Source: Azonexus hydrophilus DSM 23864
Lineage (GTDB): Bacteria > Pseudomonadota > Gammaproteobacteria > Burkholderiales > Rhodocyclaceae
NCBI RefSeq assembly: GCF_000429605.1
Contig: NZ_KE386926.1
Span: 79,134-143,133, forward strand
Direction: 5' to 3'
DNA: 64,000 nucleotides
The notes beneath the pieces were generated by a model. It ran no database searches. It was not told the origin of the DNA and was given only the letters and a program-made list of their open reading frames with translations. The position numbers were made by a program, and so were the translations under genes. Shown piece by piece: positions 8,917-16,890 of the stretch. Every line of letters starts with the position of its first letter. Position 1 is the stretch's first letter.

Positions 8917-9729
8917 TCAACCGGCCGCGGCCACGGTGCTGCCCGAGGCGCTGCGCGCCACGGCCAGCGCCAGCCAGGCGACTGCCCCCAGCGAAAAGCT
9001 CAGGGCGGCGGCCATGGCGATGTTGGCCGACATCGTGAATTCGGTGTAAATAACCATCGGCAGCACCTCGATCCGCGTTGCCAGCGTGAACGCGGTGCCG
9101 AAGGCGCCGACGGCAGTGGCGAAGCAGATCGCGCCGGCCGAGATCAGGGCCGGTCGCAAGCCGGGCAGGATCACGTCGCGGACCACCTGCCAGGGTGTCG
9201 CGCCGAACGAGCGGGCGGCCTCCTCGAGGCGCGGATCGAGCTTTTCGGCGGCAGCCATGATCGTCAGGATGGTCCGCGGGATCGAGAAATAGACGTAGCC
9301 CATGCACAGCCCGGCCAGCGAGTAGGCGAAGATCGGCCGCTCGCCGCCGAACATCGTGAACACTTCGCCGATGATCCCCTGGCGGCCGGCCAGCATGATT
9401 ACCATGAAGCCGACGACGACGCCGGGAAAGGCCAGCGGCAGCGTCATCGCGGCGACCAGCGCGGCGCGTCCGGGAAAACGGTGGCGCTCGAGGAAGACGC
9501 CGGCGATGCTGCTGATCGCCAGGGTCAGCACGGTGGTGACGGCGGCAACGGCCAGCGTCGTCCACAGGGCGCGGAAATAATTGGCGTCGGTGACGATCGC
9601 CAGGTAGGCCAGCCAACCGCTCTCGCCACTGGCGCCGATGAAGAACAGGCGGGCCATGGGCAGGAGGAAGAAGGCGCTGAAGAACAAGGCTGCCGGCAGG
9701 AGCAGCAGCAGGAACTGACGACGGGGCAT
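8917..9729 (-). CDS. ABC importer permease, first subunit
   Basis: This 270-residue membrane protein is the partner permease. It starts MPRRQFLLLLLP at 9729, and its EAA loop is LEEAARSFGATPWQVVRDVI, near residue 165. Two related but distinct permeases side by side are usual for PhnUV-, PotBC- and FbpB-type importers. It lies 62 bases after the binding-protein gene in the same operon. Confidence 0.9.
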   Translation of the reverse strand: MPRRQFLLLLLPAALFFSAFFLLPMARLFFIGASGESGWLAYLAIVTDANYFRALWTTLAVAAVTTVLTLAISSIAGVFLERHRFPGRAALVAAMTLPLAFPGVVVGFMVIMLAGRQGIIGEVFTMFGGERPIFAYSLAGLCMGYVYFSIPRTILTIMAAAEKLDPRLEEAARSFGATPWQVVRDVILPGLRPALISAGAICFATAVGAFGTAFTLATRIEVLPMVIYTEFTMSANIAMAAALSFSLGAVAWLALAVARSASGSTVAAAG

Positions 9730-9791
9730 GGTGTTTCGATCGATCGACGGCGGAAAAACTGCGGGCGCCGCCAGGGGCGCCCGCAGCAGGG

Positions 9792-10814
9792 TCACTTCAC
9801 TTCGTTGCGGTAGCGCTCGATGATCGCGGCCTGGGCGGCGGCGAGCTTCTTCAGGTCGACCGGCTTGGCGCGGGCGTATTCGCTTTCCGGCAGGAACTTG
9901 GCCTTGGCCTCGGCCGACAGCTTGTCGGCGAACACCGGGCGCAGGAAGGCATTGCCCCACATCGCCTGGCTTTCGTCGGAGAGGACGAAATCGAGCACTT
10001 TCTGGCCGTTGGCTGCATGCGGTCCGTTCTTGACCAGCCCCATCACGTACGGGAAGACCAGCGTGCCTTCCTTGGGAATGACGAAGGCGACCGGCGCCAT
10101 GTCCTTGTACTGGCCGCGGTAGGCGTTGAAGTCGTAATCGAGCAGGATCGGGATCTCGCCGGAGATGACGCGGGCGTAGGAAGTCTGCTTCGGCACGATC
10201 GGCTGGTTCTTATGCAGTTCCTTGAAGAAGCGGATCGCCGGATCGAGGTTGTCGTAGCTGCCGCCGAGCGCCAGATTGATGGCCATGACGCCGAGTTGGC
10301 CGACCGCCGCCGAGGTCGGGTCGAGATAGCCGACCAGGCCCTTGTATTCCGGCTTGAGCAGGTCGCTCCAGCTTTGCGGTACCGGCTTGCCGCCGAGCGC
10401 GGCCTTGTTGACGAAGAGGCCGAGGGTGCCGGAATGGATGGTGAACCAATGACCTTCCGGATCCTTCAGGCTGGCCGGAATCTTGTCCCAACCCTTCGGC
10501 TTGTACGGCGTCAGCACGCCGGCGTCGCGCGCCGGATCGGCGGCGATGCCGCCAAGGTAGGTGACGTCGGCCACCGGACTGGCCTTCTCGGCGATCAGCG
10601 CGGCAATCGACTGGCCGGAGTTCTTGTTGTCCGGCGGCACGACGATGTTCAGGCGACTGCGAATCGCCTTCAATTGCGAACCCCAATCCGCCCATTCCGG
10701 CGGGCAGTTGTAGCAGATGGCGGTTTCCTGGGCGCTGGCGGCGCCGGCGGCGAAGAGTGCGGCGCCACCGACGAGGGCAGCGGCCAGGGTACGGACGAAA
10801 CGCTTGGGCATCAT
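9792..10814 (-). CDS. Periplasmic substrate-binding protein of the ABC importer
   Basis: The 340-residue protein starts with a clear signal peptide (MMPKRFVRTLAAALVGGAALF, cut after ASA near residue 28). The mature part has the layout of family 1 binding proteins for iron, polyamines or phosphonate-like ligands. The exact ligand is not readable. The start at 10814 is supported by GGAGAA eight bases upstream, and it overlaps the DeoR stop, so regulator and importer are on one transcript. Confidence 0.88.
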   Translation of the reverse strand: MMPKRFVRTLAAALVGGAALFAAGAASAQETAICYNCPPEWADWGSQLKAIRSRLNIVVPPDNKNSGQSIAALIAEKASPVADVTYLGGIAADPARDAGVLTPYKPKGWDKIPASLKDPEGHWFTIHSGTLGLFVNKAALGGKPVPQSWSDLLKPEYKGLVGYLDPTSAAVGQLGVMAINLALGGSYDNLDPAIRFFKELHKNQPIVPKQTSYARVISGEIPILLDYDFNAYRGQYKDMAPVAFVIPKEGTLVFPYVMGLVKNGPHAANGQKVLDFVLSDESQAMWGNAFLRPVFADKLSAEAKAKFLPESEYARAKPVDLKKLAAAQAAIIERYRNEVK

Positions 10815-11599
10815 GGTTGTTCTCCAGAGGTTGGGGGAAGGGTTGGCACGACAACGCGGACGCCGGCCGTCGCCAGCATCGCGCGGATCAAGGGGGGGAG
10901 CGGACGGTCGCTATAAACGGCGCTGGCATCGGTGATATGGCCGCCGCGCACGGTCGCGTCGCGGGTGAATTTGCTGTGATCGACGACCAGGAAGCGCTGC
11001 CGACAATGGCGCATCAACGATTGACGCATGGCCACCTCGTCGAGACTGAAATCGAGCAGGGTGCCGTCGGGCGCCACCGCACCGACGCCGAAAATCCCGA
11101 TATCGACGCTGAAACGCGAAAAGAAGTCGTGCGCCTCACCGGCGACCACGTCGAGGTCGAGATTGCGCACCCGGCCACCGGCGACGACCAGATCGCAGTC
11201 TGGGTTGCGGGCCAGACGCATGGCGGCATTGAGGTTGTTGGTCATGACCCGCAATTGCGCATGATGAACCAGCGCCAGCGCACACAACTCGGGCGTGGTG
11301 CCGATGCCGATGAACAACGAGGCGCGTTCGGGTACATCCTCAGCGAGCAATTGGGCAATCGTCCGCTTGGCCGCCAGATTCAATTGCTGCCGCGCCGTAT
11401 AGGCGAGATTCTCGCCCTGCTGCGGCAGTTCGACGCCGCCATGGCGGCGGCGTAGCAGGCCCTGATCGTTGAGCGAATTGACGTCGCGCCGGATGGTCTG
11501 CGGCGTAACGCCGAATTCGCCGGCCAGCGCGTCGATGGTCTGGAAACCTTTCTGATTGACCAGCTCGACGATTGCCCGAGCCCGTTGTTCCGCCAGCAT
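10811..11599 (-). CDS. DeoR/GlpR-family transcriptional regulator
   Basis: The protein has 262 residues: an N-terminal helix-turn-helix (IDALAGEFGVTPQTIRRDVN), then a sugar-phosphate sensor domain of the DeoR C-terminal type (LFIGIGTTPELCAL, VVAGGRVRN, DHSKFTRDA). DeoR proteins usually repress their own operon until a phosphorylated ligand binds. It is the first gene of the minus-strand importer operon, and a candidate operator lies about 90 bases upstream. The ligand is probably the phosphorylated product handled by the downstream phosphodiesterase and phosphatase. The start at 11599 follows a purine-rich AGAGGGCAGG. Confidence 0.87.
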   Translation of the reverse strand: MLAEQRARAIVELVNQKGFQTIDALAGEFGVTPQTIRRDVNSLNDQGLLRRRHGGVELPQQGENLAYTARQQLNLAAKRTIAQLLAEDVPERASLFIGIGTTPELCALALVHHAQLRVMTNNLNAAMRLARNPDCDLVVAGGRVRNLDLDVVAGEAHDFFSRFSVDIGIFGVGAVAPDGTLLDFSLDEVAMRQSLMRHCRQRFLVVDHSKFTRDATVRGGHITDASAVYSDRPLPPLIRAMLATAGVRVVVPTLPPTSGEQP

Positions 11600-11687
11600 G
11601 CCTGCCCTCTTCCGTGAAATGTCGTTGATGCGCGTTAGCGCAAGTTCGTTCGAAATAGTAGGCAGCCGACATTTCAGGAAGATTGCG

Positions 11688-11717
11688 TTCAAATGAAAAC
11701 ATTGACACTCATTTGAA
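11688..11717. promoter_or_regulatory. Perfect 9-bp inverted repeat, candidate DeoR operator
   Basis: TTCAAATGA-N12-TCATTTGAA is exact on both arms. It sits in the 230-base gap between the divergent DeoR gene and the CcdA-like gene. DeoR-family proteins bind inverted repeats of this kind, so the first gene of the minus-strand operon is the likely target. Confidence 0.55.
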
Positions 11718-11778
11718 ACAAACCAAAGAAACACAGCAGACAGAGCGGCCAGATCGTATTTGCAACCGCCACAATCCC

Positions 11779-11808
11779 TGTAAGAAATCCGCCCCCCGCC
11801 GCGACCAA
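11779..11808 (+). promoter_or_regulatory. ECF sigma promoter before the ccdA-like gene (copy 1 of 3)
   Basis: TGTAAGAA, a 15-base spacer, then CGACCAA, ending 21 bases before the ATG. The same two boxes at the same spacing occur at 12572 and 16448. The boxes have the look of ECF -35 and -10 elements, and an ECF sigma gene is in the locus. Confidence 0.8.
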
Positions 11809-11829
11809 TCTCCAACTCAAGGAGACGTC

Positions 11830-12564
11830 ATGCTCGAAACCCTTTCCCCCGCCGTTCTCGGCCTCGCCCTGCTGGCCGGCAGCCTGACCACGCTGTCGCC
11901 CTGCGTCTTTCCCGTGTTGCCGCTGGTCGTCGGCGGCGCCGTGCAGCAGAACAAGCTCGCGCCAGTGGCGATGGGCGTCGGCATGGCGCTGTCGTTCGCC
12001 TTGATCGGCATGCTGCTCGGCGCGCTCGGGCCGGCGCTGGGCATCGACGGCGACCATGTGCGGACGTTTGGCGGTTGGCTGCTGCTGACTTTCGGCCTGG
12101 TCATGCTGGTGCCGGCGCTGAACGCCCGTTTCACCGAATGGATGCTGCCCATCGCCAGCCAGGCCAACGCCGCGTCGGCGCGGCTGAATGGCGGCTCGCT
12201 GGGCGGCGCCTTCCTGCTCGGCGGCGTGCTCGGGCTGGTCTGGAGTCCCTGTTCCGGGCCGCTGCTCGGCGCCGCGCTGAGCCTGGTCGCAGCCGAAGGC
12301 GGCGCCCTGCGTGGTGGCGTCGTGCTCGGTCTGTTCGGCATCGGCGCGGCGGTGCCGCTGGTCGGCGTCGCCTATGCCTCGCGCGCCGGCTTCGGTCGTG
12401 CCCGTGGCTGGGTCATGCAGCACATCGGTCGGATCAAGACCGTGTTCGGCGTCCTGCTGCTGCTCACCGGCATCGCCATCCTCAGCGGCGCCGACAAATG
12501 GCTGGAAGCCATCATCGTCGAACGTTTGCCGGATTCCTGGGTCCGACTGACCACGCTGTTCTGA
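11830..12564 (+). CDS. CcdA/DsbD-type thiol electron carrier
   Basis: This 244-residue inner-membrane protein has about six helices. The two redox cysteines of the CcdA family are in TLSPCVFPVLP near residue 26 and WSPCSGPLL near residue 140. Such proteins pass electrons from cytoplasmic thioredoxin across the membrane to periplasmic thiol proteins. It is the first gene of the stress locus, behind its own ECF promoter. A periplasmic thioredoxin encoded 4 kb downstream behind the same promoter type is its likely electron acceptor. Start chosen at 11830 after AAGGAGA. Confidence 0.88.
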   Translation: MLETLSPAVLGLALLAGSLTTLSPCVFPVLPLVVGGAVQQNKLAPVAMGVGMALSFALIGMLLGALGPALGIDGDHVRTFGGWLLLTFGLVMLVPALNARFTEWMLPIASQANAASARLNGGSLGGAFLLGGVLGLVWSPCSGPLLGAALSLVAAEGGALRGGVVLGLFGIGAAVPLVGVAYASRAGFGRARGWVMQHIGRIKTVFGVLLLLTGIAILSGADKWLEAIIVERLPDSWVRLTTLF

Positions 12565-12571
12565 AATCTTC

Positions 12572-12601
12572 TGTAAGAAAGTCGGCCGTGACGCCGACCA
12601 A
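12572..12601 (+). promoter_or_regulatory. ECF sigma promoter before the HvfA-like gene (copy 2 of 3)
   Basis: TGTAAGAA-N15-CGACCAA, 48 bases before the HvfA-like start. A 6-bp hairpin (GTCGGC/GCCGAC, 12581-12598) overlaps the spacer and the -10 box. It has no T-run, so I do not call it a terminator. Confidence 0.8.
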
Positions 12602-12649
12602 GCAACAGGCAGGCTTTCTGCCATCACCCCCACCTCAATGGAGATCATC

Positions 12650-12964
12650 ATGAAAAAGCAAACCCTCACCTCGCTGGCCATCGGTTCCGCCTTTGCCGCC
12701 GTCGCCCTGACCCCGGTTGCCCACGCCGCCGACAATCCCTTCGCCGCCAAGCAACTGTCGGCCGGCTACCAGCTGGCGCAGGCCGACACCAAGGGCAAGG
12801 AAGGTAAATGCGGTGAAGCCAAGTGCGGTGCCGACAAGAAGGCGAAGGACGCCAAGTGTGGCGCCGACAAGAAAACGGATGCCAAGTGCGGCGCTGACAA
12901 GAAGCCGGCCGACAAAAAGGCTGACGGCAAGTGTGGCGAAGCCAAGTGCGGCGCCAAGAAGTAA
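12650..12964 (+). CDS. HvfA/bufferin-like secreted Cys-rich precursor peptide
   Basis: The 104-residue protein begins with a signal peptide cut after AHA (residue 26). The mature part is low-complexity, rich in Lys, Ala, Asp and Gly. It has six cysteines at 54, 59, 70, 80, 95 and 100, each in a K-C-G triplet, of the form EGKCG or EAKCG. HvfA and bufferin precursors have such repeats, and MNIO enzymes convert their cysteines to copper-binding heterocycles. The MNIO enzyme and its partner are encoded just downstream. An in-frame ATG at 12638 exists, but GGAG at 12640 favours the ATG at 12650. The exact modification here is not known. Confidence 0.85.
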   Translation: MKKQTLTSLAIGSAFAAVALTPVAHAADNPFAAKQLSAGYQLAQADTKGKEGKCGEAKCGADKKAKDAKCGADKKTDAKCGADKKPADKKADGKCGEAKCGAKK

Positions 12965-13018
12965 GACGCTGAACCAGCAGGCCGGCGCTCGATGCCGGCC
13001 CTTTCAAGGAATATCCTC

Positions 13019-13552
13019 ATGCCGCAATCCCTGATTCCCCGCCAGCCGGTCCCAGCGCTCGATGTGCCGCAACTCTCCGGCAGCCGCCTGACGCTCGCCG
13101 CCGGTGCAGCACCTGCCTTCACGCTGCTGGTCTTTTACCGCGGCTACCACTGCCCGCTGTGCCGCACCTACCTGAGCGAACTGAACCGCCTGCATGACGA
13201 ATTCGCCGCCCGCGGCGTGGTCGTCAAGGTACTCTCGTCGGATACCGAAGAACGCGCCCGCCGCGCCGCCGACGAATGGTCGCTCGACCGGCTTGATCTC
13301 GGCTACGGTCTGAGCGAGGCCGACGCCCGCGCCTGGGGCCTGTACATTTCCACCGGCCGCGGCCTGACCTCGACCGGCGTCGAGGAACCGGCGCGTTTTT
13401 CCGAGCCCGGGGTCTTCCTGATCCGCCCCGACCTGACGCTGTACTGGGCCAACGTCCAGACCATGCCCTTCGCCCGGCCGCACTTCAAAGACATGCTCGG
13501 CGCCATCGACTTCGTCGTCGCCAAGGATTACCCGGCGCGCGGAGAAGCCTGA
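13019..13552 (+). CDS. Peroxiredoxin-like (AhpC/TSA) protein
   Basis: This 177-residue thioredoxin-fold protein of the peroxiredoxin-like family has the motif FYRGYHCPLCRTYL near residue 43, which holds a CxxC pair. It has no signal peptide, so it should be cytoplasmic. The start at 13019 follows AAGGA. It lies 54 bases after the HvfA-like gene, and its stop overlaps the ATG of the MNIO gene (TGATG), so it is co-translated with the peptide-modifying enzyme. A role in protecting or reducing the precursor's thiols, or in peroxide defence, is inference. Confidence 0.8.
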   Translation: MPQSLIPRQPVPALDVPQLSGSRLTLAAGAAPAFTLLVFYRGYHCPLCRTYLSELNRLHDEFAARGVVVKVLSSDTEERARRAADEWSLDRLDLGYGLSEADARAWGLYISTGRGLTSTGVEEPARFSEPGVFLIRPDLTLYWANVQTMPFARPHFKDMLGAIDFVVAKDYPARGEA

Positions 13553-14394
13553 TGCACCCCCGCCCGCCGCACGGCGCCGGCCTCGGTTTCCGGCGCGAAC
13601 TGATCGCCCCGCTGCAGGCCGGCGTGCCGGCAGCCATCGATTTCTTCGAACTGGCACCGGAAAACTGGGCCGGCATGGGCGGGCGCTCGGCACGGCAACT
13701 GCGCGAATTCACCGAACGCTACCCCTTCGTCTGCCACGGCCTGTCGCTGTCGCTGGGCGGCAGCGGGCCGCTCGACGAGGCACTGCTCCACCGTACCCGC
13801 GATTTCATGCGCGAACATGGGATGACGCTGTACACCGAGCATCTGTCGTGGTGCGCCGACGATCGCCAGCTCTACGACCTGCTACCGATCCCGCAGACCG
13901 AGGCGGCGGTGCGCTGGACCGCCGAACGCATCCTGCGCGCGCAGGACATCCTCGGCCGGCAAATCGGTATCGAAAATGCTTCGACCTACGTCGAACCGCC
14001 CGGCGCCGAAATGAACGCCGCCGAATTCATCAGCGCCGTGGCCGAGGCCGCCGACTGCCTGCTCCACCTCGACGTAAACAACATCTACGTCAACAGCCGC
14101 AACTTCGGCTTCGACGCGCACGAATTCCTCGCCGCGCTGCCGCTGGCGCGCACTTGCTACGTCCATGTCGCCGGCCACTACGTCGAGCCGGACGGGCTGA
14201 TCATCGACACCCACGGCGCACCGGTGATCGACCCGGTGTGGGCGCTGCTCGCCGACGCCTATGCGCGCATCGGCGGCGAGGTACCGACCTGCCTCGAACG
14301 CGACTTCAACTTCCCCGATCTGGCGGCCTTGACCGCAGAAGTCGACACCATCGCCCGGCTACAGGCCGCAGCGAAGCAGCGCAAGGCGGCCTGA
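13552..14394 (+). CDS. HvfB-like MNIO (DUF692) peptide-modifying enzyme
   Basis: This 280-residue TIM-barrel protein belongs to the multinuclear non-heme iron oxidative (MNIO, DUF692) family. Family blocks are visible in order: GAGLGFRREL, FFELAPENW, VCHGLSLSLGG, LYTEHLSW, IGIENASTYVEPP, LLHLDVNNIYVNSRN, YVHVAGHY and CLERDFNFPDL. They contain the His, Glu, Asp and Asn residues that bind the iron cluster. The enzyme should oxidise the KCG cysteines of the upstream precursor. HvfC follows two bases after its stop. Confidence 0.92.
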   Translation: MHPRPPHGAGLGFRRELIAPLQAGVPAAIDFFELAPENWAGMGGRSARQLREFTERYPFVCHGLSLSLGGSGPLDEALLHRTRDFMREHGMTLYTEHLSWCADDRQLYDLLPIPQTEAAVRWTAERILRAQDILGRQIGIENASTYVEPPGAEMNAAEFISAVAEAADCLLHLDVNNIYVNSRNFGFDAHEFLAALPLARTCYVHVAGHYVEPDGLIIDTHGAPVIDPVWALLADAYARIGGEVPTCLERDFNFPDLAALTAEVDTIARLQAAAKQRKAA

Positions 14395-14396
14395 AC

Positions 14397-15149
14397 ATGG
14401 AATTCCAGAGCTTCCAGCAAGCCTTCGCCAATCACCTGCGCAACCCGCAACGCGCCCCCCGCCCGGCCGGCGTGCCGGCACGCGGCATGGGCGTGTACCG
14501 CGAACTGGTCGGCAACAACCTGCAGGGCTTCATCGACAGCGCCTTCCCGGTCTGCCGCGCCATCCTCGGCGAGGCGCGCTGGCAACGCCTGGGACGCCGC
14601 TTCCGCCGCGACTGGCCGCTGCACACGCCGTGGTTCCGCGAAATCCCGCGCGAGTTCGTACAGTTCCTGGCGCAAACGCCCGGCCTGCGCCTACCGCGCT
14701 GGCTGCCCGAACTGGCGCATTACGAATGGGTCGAGCTGGCCGCCGACATCGCCGACGCAGCGATCCCGCCGCACGATCCGGACGGCGACCTGCGCCACGG
14801 CACAGTCGTCCTCAACCCGGTGCTGTTCAACCTCGCCTACGCCTGGCCGGTGCACCGCATCGGCCCCGACTGGCGCCCGCGCAAGGCGCAGGCAACGCAC
14901 CTGCTGGTCTATCGCGACGCCGACGACATCGTCCGCTTCAGCGAAACCAACCCGGTCACCGCCCGCCTGCTCGCGCTGCTCGCCGAAACCCCGCAAAGCG
15001 GCGAAGCCGCCTGCCGGCAGATCGCCGCCGAACTACAGCACGCCGAGCCGGAACGGCTGGTCGAGTTCGGCCTTGAACTCCTCGCAGACCTGCATCGCCA
15101 GGGGATAGTGCTCGGTACGGAGTCAGCGCGGGATCACGCGATGGCTTGA
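14397..15149 (+). CDS. HvfC-like (DUF2063) partner of the MNIO enzyme
   Basis: This 250-residue protein belongs to the DUF2063/HvfC family (FQQAFANHLRNP at the start, YRELVGNNLQGFIDSAFPVC near residue 40, ELAHYEWVELAADI near residue 105). The family works as the precursor-recognition partner of DUF692 enzymes. It begins two bases after hvfB and ends three bases before the stop of the convergent Fic gene, so the operon ends here. Confidence 0.9.
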   Translation: MEFQSFQQAFANHLRNPQRAPRPAGVPARGMGVYRELVGNNLQGFIDSAFPVCRAILGEARWQRLGRRFRRDWPLHTPWFREIPREFVQFLAQTPGLRLPRWLPELAHYEWVELAADIADAAIPPHDPDGDLRHGTVVLNPVLFNLAYAWPVHRIGPDWRPRKAQATHLLVYRDADDIVRFSETNPVTARLLALLAETPQSGEAACRQIAAELQHAEPERLVEFGLELLADLHRQGIVLGTESARDHAMA

Positions 15150-15152
15150 TGT

Positions 15153-16367
15153 TCAAAACCCACTAAGGTTTGCCGCAGCCCCGGCCTCATCCAGGACCGC
15201 ATCCAGCCCTGTATACAGGGCATTGAGCACTTCGTGGGACTGAAATACGCGGTTCCTTTTGTCGGTGTTGTTTGGACGGAGGATATCGAGCTCGACCAAA
15301 TCATCGATTGCATCGTTGGCCGCAGGAAAGCTCACTGCAAGTCGTTTGCTTACCTCGTTTGCCGTGACAATCGGTTGCCCGATCAACAAATCGACGACTT
15401 TCCAGATGGTGGCGTGTTTTCTTCGCTTTTGTGCCACGAGCTGAGCATGCCATCCTGCTTGAATGGATCGCAGATGCCCGAACAGCTGGACTGTGTGCCT
15501 TGCGGACGCAATCGTGCACTCCAGGAACAGCTTGATCCAGGGTTCCCAATCCAGTTTCATCTGAACACTCAGCAGGGCCGCGTAATAATCCTGTTGGCGC
15601 ACTTTGAGAAAAGTCGCGAGATGAATCGGCGGCTTCCCTGCCGCGTGAAGCATCAGCGGAAGGAGAAGCCGACCTGTTCGCCCATTGCCATCCAGGAAAG
15701 GATGTATTGCCTCAAATTGAACGTGCGCGATTGGCGCCCGCATCAGAACAGAAACTTCTTTTACGCCCTCTGGTTCGTATTGCAGGAGCGAGACGAGGTC
15801 GTCCATCAATGAGGGGACCAGGTCTGCCGGCGGGGGAATGTAGTGTGCCGTTTCCAGCCGGCTACCAATGAAATTCTGTCGATCACGGAGGATGCCCGGT
15901 GTCGCACGGGCTTGCCCGCTCATGATGATGGCATGGATATGACTGATCAGTCGATTGTCGAGCGCAGCTTGCCCGCGCGCCGTAAGCTCGTTGATGCCAT
16001 GCATAAAGGCCCGAACGTAGGAAAGCGTCTCTTCTGCATCCCCATCCTCGATCATGGAAGAAGCGCCCGCTCCCAGTTCATGAATGAGGAGGTCATCAAA
16101 ACCGGTATGGGTACCTTCGATTTGACTGCTGTCTACAGCCTCCCGTCGGTTGAGCATGTGGAATACCAGGCTCGCCATCTCGGGATTTGCTTCGATCATT
16201 GCCTTCAGGGTTTCCAGTTCCCGCCGCGCGAGCACGAAGAGTGCAGAACAACCGGGGACGGACACCGACGTTGGAACGGGTTCTGGAACAACGGCAAAGC
16301 AGCCCGAGCGATCCGGTATCGCACGGCAGGTCTGTTGCAAGCGAGGGTGAAGGTCATTTTTTCTCAT
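15153..16367 (-). CDS. Fic-domain protein 1 (probable AMP-transferase)
   Basis: The 404-residue protein carries the Fic motif HPFLDGNGRTGR near residue 220. An N-terminal inhibitory helix with SSQIEGTH near residue 75 is the S/T-x-x-x-E-G pattern of class II Fic proteins, which hold themselves in check. A winged-helix-like C-terminal part follows. It should transfer AMP to a hydroxyl on a target protein; the target is unknown. It lies on the opposite strand inside the Hvf/ECF locus, and its upstream 100 bases are very AT-rich compared with the surroundings, which suggests later insertion. The start is uncertain because no good ribosome site is present. Confidence 0.87.
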   Translation of the reverse strand: MRKNDLHPRLQQTCRAIPDRSGCFAVVPEPVPTSVSVPGCSALFVLARRELETLKAMIEANPEMASLVFHMLNRREAVDSSQIEGTHTGFDDLLIHELGAGASSMIEDGDAEETLSYVRAFMHGINELTARGQAALDNRLISHIHAIIMSGQARATPGILRDRQNFIGSRLETAHYIPPPADLVPSLMDDLVSLLQYEPEGVKEVSVLMRAPIAHVQFEAIHPFLDGNGRTGRLLLPLMLHAAGKPPIHLATFLKVRQQDYYAALLSVQMKLDWEPWIKLFLECTIASARHTVQLFGHLRSIQAGWHAQLVAQKRRKHATIWKVVDLLIGQPIVTANEVSKRLAVSFPAANDAIDDLVELDILRPNNTDKRNRVFQSHEVLNALYTGLDAVLDEAGAAANLSGF

Positions 16368-16447
16368 GAAAGAGATAATAGTCTTTTTGTTATTAAACTT
16401 AAAACCAAAAAACTTTAACAAGATTCTCTTTGTTGAAGATTTCCCGG

Positions 16448-16477
16448 TGTAAGAATTTCCCAAGCAACTCCGACCAA
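16448..16477 (+). promoter_or_regulatory. ECF sigma promoter before the thioredoxin-sigma-anti-sigma operon (copy 3 of 3)
   Basis: TGTAAGAA-N15-CGACCAA, 32 bases before the thioredoxin ATG. The boxes and the spacing are identical to copies 1 and 2. Because the sigma gene itself is downstream, this is probably autoregulation. Confidence 0.8.
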
Positions 16478-16509
16478 TCATCACCATCCTCAACCCCTCG
16501 GAGTCCATC

Positions 16510-16890
16510 ATGAAAACCATCCGCCTGCTCGCGGCCCTCGCCTTCACCACCATTGCCGGCTTTGCCCAGGCGCTCGACATCGCCCCGTGGACGGCGGCCG
16601 ACTTTGCTCAGCAACAGGCTGCCGGCAAGGCCGTTGCCCTGCATTTTCACGCCGACTGGTGCCCGACCTGCCGGGCGCAGCAGAAGGTCTTCGACGGCTG
16701 GCGTGGCGATGCTGCCGTGCCCGGCCGCCTACTCGTCGTCGATTACGACAACGCCCGCGAACTACGCCGCCAGTTGGGCGTGCGCATGCAATCGACGCTG
16801 ATCGTCTTCAAGGGTGACAAGGAAGTCGCGCGCCTGGCTGGCGACACCGATCCGGCCAAGCTGCGTGCCGCGCTGGAAGCCGCCCGTTGA
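16510..16890 (+). CDS. Periplasmic thioredoxin-like protein
   Basis: This 126-residue protein has a signal peptide (MKTIRLLAALAFTTIAGFAQA) and a thioredoxin fold with active site ADWCPTCRAQQ near residue 52. It should act in the periplasm as a thiol reductant and could receive electrons from the CcdA-like protein. It starts the operon with the sigma and anti-sigma genes. Its stop overlaps the TTG start of the sigma gene. Confidence 0.88.
   Translation: MKTIRLLAALAFTTIAGFAQALDIAPWTAADFAQQQAAGKAVALHFHADWCPTCRAQQKVFDGWRGDAAVPGRLLVVDYDNARELRRQLGVRMQSTLIVFKGDKEVARLAGDTDPAKLRAALEAAR

Noticed and set aside
12581..12598. GTCGGC/GCCGAC hairpin as a terminator of the ccdA-like gene
   Set aside because: It has no T-run and coincides with the spacer and -10 box of the shared ECF promoter.
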